DNA from: a candidate division TM6 bacterium GW2011_GWE2_42_60
GTDB lineage: Bacteria; Babelota; Babeliae; Babelales; Babelaceae
Assembly: GCA_000996275.1 (NCBI GenBank)
Contig: LCEG01000002.1
Location: forward strand, 327,246 to 391,245
Direction of reading: 5' to 3'
DNA length: 64,000 nt
Part shown: positions 60,801 to 64,000 of the stretch, piece after piece
How the letters are laid out: every line of letters begins with the position of its first letter
Position numbering within the stretch: position 1 is the first letter of the stretch
Notes under the pieces: generated by a model
What the model was told of the DNA's origin: nothing
What the model saw: only the letters and a program-made list of their open reading frames with translations
The model's database searches: none
Translations under genes and position numbers: made by a program

Positions 60801-61637
60801 AACGACGTGCGTGCCACCTGCAATTGATATGACCGTTATGCCAGTTGCATTGGCATTTGCCCAGTCAACCGCATCTTTGAGCGTATTATAATATTTACCT
60901 TCAACGACGGGAATATCGTTAATAACTTGAATAACATTTTTCACACCCGTTGGCATTGTTGCGGTTAAAAGACCGGATGAAGATGCCGTCACGTAGCGAT
61001 CACTCACACCTGTAAGACCATTGGCTGTTATGGCTCCATTATTGGCAAGCGTAAGACGATTGGTATTATTGGTTTTAAAAGACATCCCAAAGTTGTCATT
61101 AGACCCAATTGCAATGTCGTGTCCAAACGAATTACCCCCATCAATTATATTCCCTACACCACCAGACCCTGAAGCCCAAAACATATTACCGTTTGCATCG
61201 GCGGCTAGGTATTGATCCCCTACAGGAGCCGACCCTGGAAAACGTAGAGTATAGTCCATTGGCATACTTGCAGCCGCCTTGAGCGTTACACTATTTGTGC
61301 CATTTGCAGGATCTTCAAAAAGACGAATACCATTTTGTGAAACGTTAAGAAAACCTCCAACCACGATGTCGCCTGCTACAAAAATATCTTGTGGTAATGG
61401 CGGGAAGAGAGAAGTTTGAGGCGAAGGGAGCGGTTGTTGATAAGTTGTTTGAGGAAATCGTGGCGCCCTCGTATGCTTTTTAAGCAGAGATGCAGAAACC
61501 AATGCAGTTGCCACAGAAAGTCCCTGTTTTTTATTAATTTCCGTGGTTGAGGCCATGGTTAACAGAGGAGAAAAAAACAGTGAAAAAGACAGTGCTGTCG
61601 CTATCTGTCTTCGACTTTCTCGGCCAAAAAACTTCAT
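42804..61637 (-). CDS. Giant modular fibre protein, 6277 residues, with beta-helix modules and C1q-like tip
   Basis: The frame opens at 61697; ATG 61637 follows GGGGAG and gives a signal peptide (QIATALSFSLFFSPLLTMA). The protein is one unbroken frame of 18.8 kb. It consists of three large repeats of about 1000 residues, each with a beta-helix-like module (PVVxGKYYxTxKDAVDWANAN...ITNP) and a GDLNTGxFSP motif typical of phage fibres. A fourth, distinct beta-helix module (about 51900-52830) and a unique domain near 51000-51550 follow. Next are many short stalk modules (VHNAxxxGxLSSSLIxN, DTKLATIATAGKV, YTLTLP..GTNGYxLTT, YFxNGGNSFG), NTAIGCGAL beta-roll units, and a C-terminal C1q-like tip (YRATSNQV, FNTELFDPGADYN, TGRYTAPYTGYYLV, HFMSFTPV). 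It is probably a very long surface adhesin, trimeric by analogy with fibres; its ligand is unknown. Phase or length variation by recombination is plausible. Confidence 0.85.
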   Translation of the reverse strand: MKFFGRESRRQIATALSFSLFFSPLLTMASTTEINKKQGLSVATALVSASLLKKHTRAPRFPQTTYQQPLPSPQTSLFPPLPQDIFVAGDIVVGGFLNVSQNGIRLFEDPANGTNSVTLKAAASMPMDYTLRFPGSAPVGDQYLAADANGNMFWASGSGGVGNIIDGGNSFGHDIAIGSNDNFGMSFKTNNTNRLTLANNGAITANGLTGVSDRYVTASSSGLLTATMPTGVKNVIQVINDIPVVEGKYYNTLKDAVDWANANATGITVISIAGGTHVVNDTIEITNPLIRGISGVSTGGTVLIPGLSLAGTPLFMLSQDAGSDVFTVQDLSIDGFAEPAYISTPGSVGIRITGTASFGLVNVLAQGCFRNIEIDGENDITLLQTVVLNSCVLLGAGDCSLLLDNGAYASANNLIAYGAGNNLVRVQCTNAASPMTELTLVAGWLTDIVPGTADGILARDNSYVLIQSSRIYDVQNGVVAEGLGQIKSMGNVRIKGEITHYKQVDGSAKIQVIGDFVDGSQNSQFLIVNPNNVYFDILDITTNMRKSGRLVDESYLIDAVLTGHEDKDPVYQYVSNWFGFKGDGIELSEEVLSGSTGVTGISAWNSSAYNSSLIRGLQAHTKDAGLILATYASDGDPRTPDYSKARSWRLIKRANDHAFTMIHFNGAAYSMPLILTATGNLGLGASAPVSRLELGSGQISVPAGDAVFPSYSFTGDLNTGIFSPASNSVALTTDGLARLIVDAAGSVTVSGLGLGIVHSSVAGLLTSSPIVNSDIADGSIANAKLATPVTSNNTSSSIVMRDASGNFSAGTITASLNGNATTATSAGSFSGVLSGQVTGPQNLTVVAAVDGKTAAEVGSAVTDVQNATPNATLSTLVKRDASGNFGAGTITATLLGNVMGDVSGSAANFTGNLLGDVTGTQVATVVSAVGGVSALNVASGANAANAATNANTASTIVKRDGSGNFHAGTITASLTGAASLNVLKAGDTMTGPLVMANQQPIRLSQFGGSNYAALQAPAALVSSYTLTMPATAGTNNQVLSSDGLGGLLWQDTGTAGGYFLNGGNSFTGNASLGTNDSFSLTLKTGGVNRLTFAASGAINIPAFAGSGERYISTDTVGTLAGVLPVGTKNVLYVVKDHPVVAGKYYATIKDAVDWANANASEPTTIWIESGYFPVTSTIEITNPMIRAIRGESVGGSIVVPDVALVGLPVFHLSANYGFDTFSIQDLSIDGSGTLGYRTTPGGVGLLVTGVANFGMLNLLTQGCYRGFEIDGDPAFPGGQISVLTSCYALLSGDCGVLVDNGAFVTATELVAAWSGNQEVRVQRTNAAAPMTEFTIVASWLTDDVAGTGDGLLAKDVSKVLLESSRVYDVQNAIVAEGNALVASLGNLRLAGVVDNYKQIDGTAVIQASGDLVEDAAVSKFLITDANNVYFDIIDRAGNVRKIGNMTNDNVSVFSILTGSGAGDPWYGYQKDWFGYRGELFEMPEAAMVGSSGNAGRALCTVNNDALLVSFVRGLQAHDKEAGLLLGTYASDGDPATPDYSLSRAWQLYKNPFGNGTLSFSSFNGAVWQTPFSLTMDGKLGLGSEIPSTRLEVGSGQVSAPSGNAVAPTYTFLFNLNTGLYSPGLGAVALSSNGLASLIAQASGVITIPNLAPTAGVVHNDASGNLSSSLIMNGDVSASAAISDTKLATIATAEKVANSATTATSTNTASAIVARDGSGNFTATMITSNLTGTVTGNVSGTAAGFTGSLSGDVTGTQGATHVAFVDGQSAVNVSAATIAANAATSSNTVSTIVKRDASGNFSAGTVSATNFSGPLTGNVTGNVSGSAASFTGSLLGDVTGTQSATVVSAVGGVSAVNIASGANAANAATSLNTASTIVKRDGSGNFIAGTITAALTGAASANVLKAGDTMTGTLTMGNRQQVRFSEATPGTNYVALQAPSPLGSSYTLTLPSSAGTNGYVLATDGSGTLSWQPSGSAAGYFVNGGNNFGGVGPAVLGTTAAAGYGLNLISNGNQAISLSTTGTVLIPSLVGTGDRVVQADATGTLGATLPTGTKNIVYVVKDIPTVVGKYYPTLKAAVDWANANAVEQTAVVVAPGSHVITATVAVTNPLVTAIIGQGVAATRLVVDPALVGSPVLTLSQTTDAFSLQDLVIDATVVPAFMTTPGSIGIYISGSAYYDLNSLLIQGCYQGMFVDGLTALPYETVALMNSFILLSGDCGILVDNGGYIFGNNVTVSYAGNQDIRAQSTNIGAQRTQVSLTASWISGDPIAGTGDGILVKDTAYALISSSRVYYVQNAFVVDGSAELNTVGNPRVEGIVTHYKQVAGTAQMEALGDVVTGATPDKFSVADSDQVYFDGFDTVAERRYSGRMANTTYDLSKILTGNGVNDPVTRYVQNWFGFTGQGIELSEAVLGGLSGAQTVVTHNNNCYTSSFIRGLSAHAYTAGLVLGTYASDGDPATPDWSLARSWRIEKRPTDHAFELKRWNGSTYLTPLVVTSTGNLGLDSTGVLTNPVSQLELGSGQISVPAGNAPAPSYSFTGDLNTGLFSTGADAVALSTNGLARLRVGSTGTITIPTFITAGIVHNDASGNLSSSLITNGDISGTAAIADTKLAPIVTAGKVSNTATTATVTNTPDTIVLRDLVTGNFSAGTITASLTGAASDNVLKAGDTMTGNLTMSNQKQVRFAEQNPGINYAALQAPASVTSSYTLTLPLTSGTSGYVLTTDGANPATLSWSPIGTAAGYFVNGGNSFGAAATVGTNDSFDLNIETNNITRMQISGVTGDISIPAFTTAGVLHNALATGNLSSSLIKNADVDPAAGIIDTKLATIATVGKVLNTATSATVANTPDTIVLRDLVTGNFSAGTITATFSGNLTGSVTGAASLNVLKSGDTMTGALALSGGSSNLTVGGTSYLQAAQTAGLLSVNNGVYYLNGVPCLAQNVLQVTKGTISGPNQFNSVKAAVDSIVGNTATNPFVVQVGPGLFIEDTITLKEYVSLIGESPIATIIQVNATSKDVIIGAPHAFISDLGIDGASDSDKAGIRFHGGGMLNLARVAFYGCNIGLYEDATIAPYAFVLVGDSSFGSTSLFKTGIKLDGSGVLPVYMKVNGLTWLAQSNASFQTMLDIAGAQTVFVSSSIDVGSAGFFGGVGCLISDGASFGMQSSSLHGFTTGISVPNVGVAPSLNIISVYGQVNTTDVSIVKAGTTGTINGVFAQNRVVIDPGASLSVFLTDPENDGTVTVGPMFLGATYPQITNVSNQIEHGANLGLLSGGVFDEAIGVLQADIALGDGYAMVGTAPNDYLKYVEWVDQAVTLTANADNFLFIDNAGIAHASTSEPDPTTTILLGKMRTNATGEVFCERMAESMEHTASELDYSWREALGPVYASGSLVSKNGTVQLDVTQGRYFYGTIEYNPSAGTAVSWKAFYTSGASGNYVAVDQSNVDYAQYNYYDGGSGLWSLAAIPGDKFARHSFYVVNDGVNQYYLLVYGQTVYNTLLDAQNGSIPPAPATWTGNMALIASLIVKNDLTTPANYISEIRDERPRLGFKASGVSVITVHGDLQGLGADDHLQYVRTDGTRVMTGSLNLGTNSITNVNLVDGVDVSAHASRHQPGGADPLLVAAPVTISTANSEGLLTTLARSDHVHAHGNLVGGTLHAVATANPGGTAGFMSAADKTLLDSINPALYVQKAGDTMAGTLAFNATGLNALVVNTNKFIVDNDTGNTTIAGILGVTGATTLTNLASVDSGIVHASATGLLSKSYIVNDDVDPSAGIVDSKLATIATAGKVSNSATTATIANTPDTIVLRDLVTGNFAAGTISAVGLDVSGKTITLNKGGILGSGTLSGIQIEEAGTPAAGYFRTGAGGNSWQLKAPASVGEVVITPGAGGFTIDQGSHNPVTIGVTPNGLSLATQVLSLALSGAGSTGALSSSDWNLFNGKQSGSATLTALSSYNTNGLMTQTAPNTFTGRTIVGASVNQVLVADGNGVGGNPTLSLPQNIHTGATPTFAGMTLAATPQAQLRLQEDSGNGALYVALQAPALVTPASYTLTLPAAVGSINQVLAATDGAGTLGWVTGLPGYVLMGGNTADGLMSIGTIDNYGLTLKTNNADRLQISNTGTVTIPNLSTAGIVHNAAGGLLSTSLIFNADIAPGAAIADSAPANPDTIVLRDGSGNFTANVITASLSGNVTGSATSFSGPLVGDVNGNQGATVVAKVGGVLAASVASGANAANAATSLNTASTIVLRDGSGNFSAGTITASLTGHASLDLPLTGGILSGSLTMNNVPIVLQNGLGNTVTVQVPAAGLSNYALTLPTTSGTSGYVLTTDGANPATLTWQPTGAGAGYFVNGGNAFGGGTTTLGTLDSNNLNIVTGIAGPNTRISISNSGTIAIPAFTAAGVVHNAVTTGNLSSSLIVNADITVGTIGNDKLATLTTSGLIDNSATTATSANTASAIVARDASGNFNASTILLENQGQLQLQQPTAGGSNTVNLRAPATLTGGSYTLTLPLETGATGYTLVTDGSGNLGWSAFAPAGSYFMQGGNNFGAAAVLGTTDSNALNLVTGGASNNRLTISSTGTIAIPAFTAAGIVHNAITSGNLSSSLIVNDDVDPGAAIVDTKLATIATAGKVWNSATTATNLNTASAIVARDVSGIFNIGSVFFENQGQVRLGEATGNGLNYVALRAPPSVISNYTLTLPDAVGSINQVLVATDGAGTLGWVTGLPGYVLMGGNTADSLMSIGTIDNYGLTLKTNNADRLQISNAGTVTIPNLSTAGIVHNTAGGLLSTSLIFNADIAPGAAIVDTKLSAPANPDTIVLRDGSGNFTANVITASLSGNVTGNVTGSASLNVLKTGDTMTGPLTMNSQQQIRLRDLANANSASLSAPDSLGSSYVLKLPTSSGTAGYALTTDGANPALLSWAPIGTAAGYFINGGNSFGSTASLGTNDINNLLLKTNNTTRMIIDSVGKFGIGQATVDANYTLAATGDLLVQNGSGTSTLIGLTKGTTQWALAAETAGSTNTFSVRNVAGGLPGTARMTIDNTGVTNKTTFYTDMQVSTLNVVGVVHTDASGNFSTSTVTNDDIAPAAGILDSKLATISTAGKVFNSATTATSANTASAIVARDVSGNFSAGTITASLTGHASLDLPLTGGTLTGALAINAGAGNALVVNTNKFIVDNTTGNTTIAGTLGATGATTLSSLGTGVVHSSGAGLLSSSLIVNDDVDPAAAIVDTKLATIATAGKVWNSATTATSLNTASAIVARDLSGNFSAGTITASLTGHASLDLPLTGGALSGSLTMSNVPLILANGSANTVSLAAPATLTNYTFTFPTTAGTNGYALTTNGSGTLSWANLAPAGNYFINGGNSFIGTASLGTNDGYDLNFKTNNLTRMQISSAGTIAIPAFSAAGIVHNAVTTGNLSSSLIVNGDIHPSAAIEDTKLATIATAGKVSNSATTATTSNALDTIVLRDAITGNFSAGTISATFSGNLTGSVTGAASANVLKAGDTMTGNLIMSNQQQVRLSELTVNGNNYIALRAPASVTADTVLTLPDGAGTNGYALTTNGSGTLSWTNLAPAGNYFAQGGNAFTATAVLGTTDAFGLNLVTGGAGNNRLTISSTGTIAIPAFATAGIVHNNASGQLSSSLISNADLATVASANTPSYLVLRDASGNFSAGVVSCETSLKLKDSGSANTVTMQAPTLASAYTLTLPTSVGTSGYVLTTDGANPALLSWQPSGAAANAFVNGGNSFGGVASLGTNDPNNLLFKTNNATRMTLSSSGETLFTDKLLTINHGGAVSSGSGAGLEIEENSIITGSAKTSSDRVSWEFTAPAQSYKAILSPRGASFTGLTVGSSNFFMGANVGNATVTGTQNVGVGHTAMTLCSSGYNQTALGYGALNAATTTYDNTAIGCGALATTTVQGNTAVGAFALNAVTNAGYNTAVGAWALRYSVSGWNNIGIGYLAGQNFGTYDSGNIVIGNQGVNGDNNVIRLGTSGTHTSCYLAGINGVTVTGGVPVYMNSSGQLGTGTSLGAAFVNGGNSFGTVATLGTNDANNLLFRTNNTDRMIIDSTGKVAIGQSTVDPNFGIRLNSDTLLAGAGLSGNTYIGMQQGTSIWGLEVDTTGGINTFTIRDATTSGLLGNVRVEIDTAGNTTTSTNYKMAAYRATSNQVIGATTGIVIFNTELFDPGADYNAATGRYTAPYTGYYLVAPNVSVLATTTAGNRTMALYRGGVAIPGYAVRNYFVVGAGRNFLMSATWLLYMAAGDIIDVRLTGLHTADAVVFDYSSLNIHFMSFTPV
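51900..61000 (-). repeat. Four beta-helix modules in the giant fibre gene
   Basis: Modules of about 450 residues lie at about 59600-60960, 56880-58270 and 54120-55490. Each begins (T/V)GxKNVxxVxxDxPVVxGKYY and ends with a DGDPxTPDYSxxRxW segment and a GxLGLxS segment. A more distant fourth module lies at 51900-52830 (FNSVKAAVDSIVGN). Modules 1-3 are each followed by the GDLNTGxFSP motif. They look like solenoid (pectate-lyase-type) blocks duplicated in tandem with stalk spacers. Confidence 0.7.
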
Positions 61638-61791
61638 AAAGCTCCCCTTTTTTGTGCAAAACCTCAAATCAACGCTCAACCCAGTTGCATGAACCACACC
61701 ACCTTGATGTCAGCAACTCTAGTAAAAAGTAAAAAAAAGGTCTACACAGGAAACAGAGAGAATTATGTATTCATGCGTTGCCGAATATTCC

Positions 61792-62559
61792 TCATAAAGT
61801 AGGGGATAAGGCAATCTCAGAAAAAGCCTTTTTTGCACGCATTTCTTCCCGCTCAACCTTAGTAAAATGTAAACAATCGCAAGGAAGAGACAGTCGTTGC
61901 GCTGCATTTTCAACAGCCTGAAGATTTCTTAATGAATCATCAATAAAAACAAGATGTTCAGGCCGACAACCGACATACTCAAAAAAGTGCTCAAGGACAA
62001 CGCCCTTATCTTTGCCATCAACAAAAAGCACCCCATTTTGATAAAAAACATCATGCCCTATCTCTGAAAAATCATGATATCGATTCCAAATTGTGCTTGC
62101 TCCCGACGCATCAACAAAAGAAATTCCGAGTTCACGCAGCTGTCTAAATGTTGCATCTGCAAGCATAGATCCTGTCCGAGCCGTAAGCGCAAAAATATGA
62201 ACATTGTGCGATTTAAGAAATGCGATACACTCAAGCGTTTTATCGTCAACTAAACGCACTGATGCTCGATCTTGGGCCGCTGCAACTAAAAGAAGTACTT
62301 CAGTTTTTGCTTCCTTTATATTTTTACCACAAATCAAACGTACCTTAATCTGGCTCTCAAACCAGGGCTCAGAAACCTCTTCAGCAAGCACCTGAAACAA
62401 CGTATTATCAATATCAAAAAAGACCCATACTTGAGAAGGTAACTTTTCAACAAGAGCCGTTACTTCAGACAAAGAGTCTACTTCTCTAATGGCTTGTCCC
62501 AAAAAACTATAACAAAAGAGTGTTAAAAAAAAGACTCCCCTGACCGTTTTTAACTTCAT
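61792..62559 (-). CDS. Exported HAD-like protein, DUF2608 type, paralogue
   Basis: ATG 62559 (MKLKTVRGVFF) gives a signal peptide and 255 residues; the frame is open to 62604 but without a better ribosome site. Motifs are VFFDIDNTLF (I), FALTARTG (II), DKGVVLEHFF (Lys) and LVFIDDSLRN (IV), with SVRLVDD shared with the paralogue at 39944 (SVKLVDD). The two genes are clear relatives and flank the AAA-nuclease to giant-fibre block. Same caveats on substrate. Shares the strand with the giant gene downstream. Confidence 0.75.
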   Translation of the reverse strand: MKLKTVRGVFFLTLFCYSFLGQAIREVDSLSEVTALVEKLPSQVWVFFDIDNTLFQVLAEEVSEPWFESQIKVRLICGKNIKEAKTEVLLLVAAAQDRASVRLVDDKTLECIAFLKSHNVHIFALTARTGSMLADATFRQLRELGISFVDASGASTIWNRYHDFSEIGHDVFYQNGVLFVDGKDKGVVLEHFFEYVGCRPEHLVFIDDSLRNLQAVENAAQRLSLPCDCLHFTKVEREEMRAKKAFSEIALSPTL

Positions 62560-62655
62560 TAAAATACCCCGAGTAAAAAAATTATATGCCCCCATACTGT
62601 TCACAACTTGTAAAACAGTACTGATACATACCTAAAATAAATATTTTACTTATAT

Positions 62656-63396
62656 CTATGCCGTTTTGTACACCATCAGAGCTTTCCAGGCAACGGGGAA
62701 ACGCGGCTCAATAAGCTGCGAAACAAGCTCAGCATAATTACCAATTTCCCGTTGCGCGTTGGATGCAAGCCGTAACCCGGCAAGTCGGGCATACCCTGCA
62801 AGACTCGCTGTCTCTATAAATTCAGTATACATTGACTGCGGCAAAACAACCCGCGCTTGCTCAGGACAAACTCCCTGCTCAAGTAATTGATTATAAAAAA
62901 GGACTGCACGCTCCATAAATAAACGTATTTCTGCAGAAATTTCAGCGCTCCCCTCAACGAGTTGTGTGCTTGAACCTTGTTTAACAGACACATCTCGCTG
63001 ACGCAACAGAGTCGGCACAAAACATTCCGGTTCAGTCGTTACATAACGGCGCGACACTTCATTGCGACAAAAACCAACCGCATGCCGATACCACTCGCGT
63101 GCAATAAAGATGGGCATCTTAATACGAAAGCGTAATTGCGGATGGAAAAACGGAGCAATGTGCCGATGCTTTGCCAAATAATCAACAAGCTGAGTATCAC
63201 GCTCAGAAAGCTGTGGGCTGAGCTCTTTTATTCCTGCTTGATCAGTACCTTCAATAAACTCAAACGCCGATTCTTTATGAAACGAAACACGAGCAGCATT
63301 CACAATAGTAAGATCACTTCCAAAAGACTCAATCAGCTCAACAAAACCAATGCCATCACTCAGCATAAGCTTTTTCGTCACCGGTTTATTTTCCAT
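62656..63396 (-). CDS. thyX: Flavin-dependent thymidylate synthase
   Basis: ThyX makes dTMP from dUMP with FAD, NADPH and methylene-tetrahydrofolate. ATG 63396 (MENKPVTKK) follows GAGGGAG, giving 246 residues, normal for ThyX. The fold signature is in order: AARVSFHKES, HRHIAPFFHPQLRFRIKMPIFIAREWYRH, NEVSRRY, PQSMYTEF and the C-terminal LRLASNAQREI. The core motif reads RHAVGFCRNEVSRRY instead of RHRxxSxNExSxRY. It has Ala at the third position and one extra residue, so it belongs to a variant subgroup. No thyA was seen in the window. Confidence 0.93.
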   Translation of the reverse strand: MENKPVTKKLMLSDGIGFVELIESFGSDLTIVNAARVSFHKESAFEFIEGTDQAGIKELSPQLSERDTQLVDYLAKHRHIAPFFHPQLRFRIKMPIFIAREWYRHAVGFCRNEVSRRYVTTEPECFVPTLLRQRDVSVKQGSSTQLVEGSAEISAEIRLFMERAVLFYNQLLEQGVCPEQARVVLPQSMYTEFIETASLAGYARLAGLRLASNAQREIGNYAELVSQLIEPRFPVAWKALMVYKTA

Positions 63397-63481
63397 ACCA
63401 GGCTCCCTCATCTACAGAAATTTCTCTTCTTAATTAGGGGGAAGTATAGCGCATGTTCCAATAAATTATAGAGAGGTCTTT

Positions 63482-64000
63482 TCATACCCAATCAAGCTGT
63501 TTTTTGAGTCGCCGAATACCAAGAAATCCACACCCAACCGTAAAGAGCATCATCATCCCCAAGCACATCCAAAAATTTAAATAGTGTTCAGGATTGAGCG
63601 TTGCAGCATGAATACCCTCCATAAGATAAAGAAACGGATTAGCAAGACTTAAGTAAGCAAGAAATGGCGAAAATGAATAGAGCACCTGCCAAGAAAATTG
63701 CGCCCCGCCCAAAAACCAGAGTGGATAGATCATACGCGTCCAGACAACCCCAATGCGATCAAGGTTTTTTACCAAACTTCCCATTAAAATAGTGAAAAAG
63801 CCCACAAAAATAAATAAGAATACCGAGAAAAGCAGAAACTTGCCAAGCGAGAAATATTCCAAAGAAAAGCGTCCACCGACAATGAGAATGCCAATACCAA
63901 AAAGTGCCGTCACCAGCCCATTAACCGCTACTTTGCACGCTGAAACTACCGCACGAGCAACAAAAACAAGTGCTGACGGAACCGGAAGTGAAAGACGATA
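63482..64000 (-). CDS. ABC-2 type transporter permease, 5' end cut off
   Basis: The frame is open to the right edge (173 codons visible); the listed ATG-like start inside is not needed, because the upstream codons read YRLSLPVPSALVFVARAVV. It has at least four membrane helices and a family-like loop YPLWFLGGAQFSW followed by LANPFLYLMEGIH, the pattern of ABC-2 permeases (NodJ/YadH type) that export polysaccharides, drugs or lipids. It ends with a basic tail RRLKKQLDWV. The matching ATPase gene probably lies beyond the window. Confidence 0.85.
   Translation of the reverse strand, partial: YRLSLPVPSALVFVARAVVSACKVAVNGLVTALFGIGILIVGGRFSLEYFSLGKFLLFSVFLFIFVGFFTILMGSLVKNLDRIGVVWTRMIYPLWFLGGAQFSWQVLYSFSPFLAYLSLANPFLYLMEGIHAATLNPEHYLNFWMCLGMMMLFTVGCGFLGIRRLKKQLDWV

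Noticed and set aside
43471-61215. Dozens of plus-strand frames of 60-200 residues opposite the giant fibre gene
   Set aside because: Their Ala/Val/Pro-rich sequence mirrors the antisense of repeated Gly/Thr/Ala codons; each repeats wherever the fibre repeats.

Overview
The window is bacterial, moderately AT-rich, and carries mostly tightly packed genes. It has a small housekeeping core (lgt-dnaG-rpoD operon, thyX, a CorC-like protein, Nudix and ITP pyrophosphatases, NurA, a SufU-like protein) set among many exported proteins: three ankyrin-repeat proteins, a Fic protein, ubiquitin-protease-like proteins, HAD phosphatase-like proteins and four long fibre proteins. Ankyrin, Fic and eukaryote-like protease genes next to giant surface proteins suggest an intracellular or protist-associated bacterium. 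I think Candidatus Dependentiae (TM6) or a similar lineage is most likely, but this is inferred from gene content and not from a marker tree.

Layout. 1-456: end of one gene and a small two-helix membrane protein with no normal start. 769-3473 (minus): Fic protein, NurA nuclease and a degenerate SufU-like protein. A perfect 24-bp inverted repeat lies between Fic and NurA. 3578-6014: HAD lipoprotein, EamA transporter, ITP pyrophosphatase. 6176-8656: large exported protein of unknown function. 8714-14553: lgt, dnaG and rpoD joined by 4-nt overlaps, then a CNNM/CBS/CorC protein. 14649-15107: Nudix hydrolase. 15343-18749: three tandem exported proteins resembling ubiquitin-specific proteases (USP, peptidase C19). 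The third keeps a Cys/His/Asp triad and the first two have lost it. 18840-23315 (minus): exported 1491-residue protein I do not recognise. 23522-35690: a 762-residue fibre protein, an ankyrin-like protein, and two fibre proteins on the minus strand (1521 and 1141 residues) that share near-identical stalk DNA but end in different tips (S74 chaperone or C1q-like). 35913-39880: two ankyrin genes in an operon behind a good promoter. 39944-42740: DUF2608-type HAD protein, AAA ATPase fused to a PD-(D/E)XK nuclease, small membrane protein. 42804-61637 (minus): one gene for a 6277-residue modular fibre. 61792-64000 (minus): second DUF2608-type protein, thyX, and an ABC-2 permease running off the window.

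The most interesting observation is a link between the tandem USP-like proteins and the 943-residue ankyrin protein. All four have N-terminal signal peptides and end in the same short C-terminal tail, roughly F-x-D-F-A-K-A-L-x-Q-I-COOH, though their main domains are unrelated. Such a portable tail could be a sorting or secretion signal for host-directed proteins. The fibre genes form a second system, in which stalk modules are duplicated and shuffled and then capped by interchangeable C-terminal trimerisation or recognition domains, much as in phage tail fibres.
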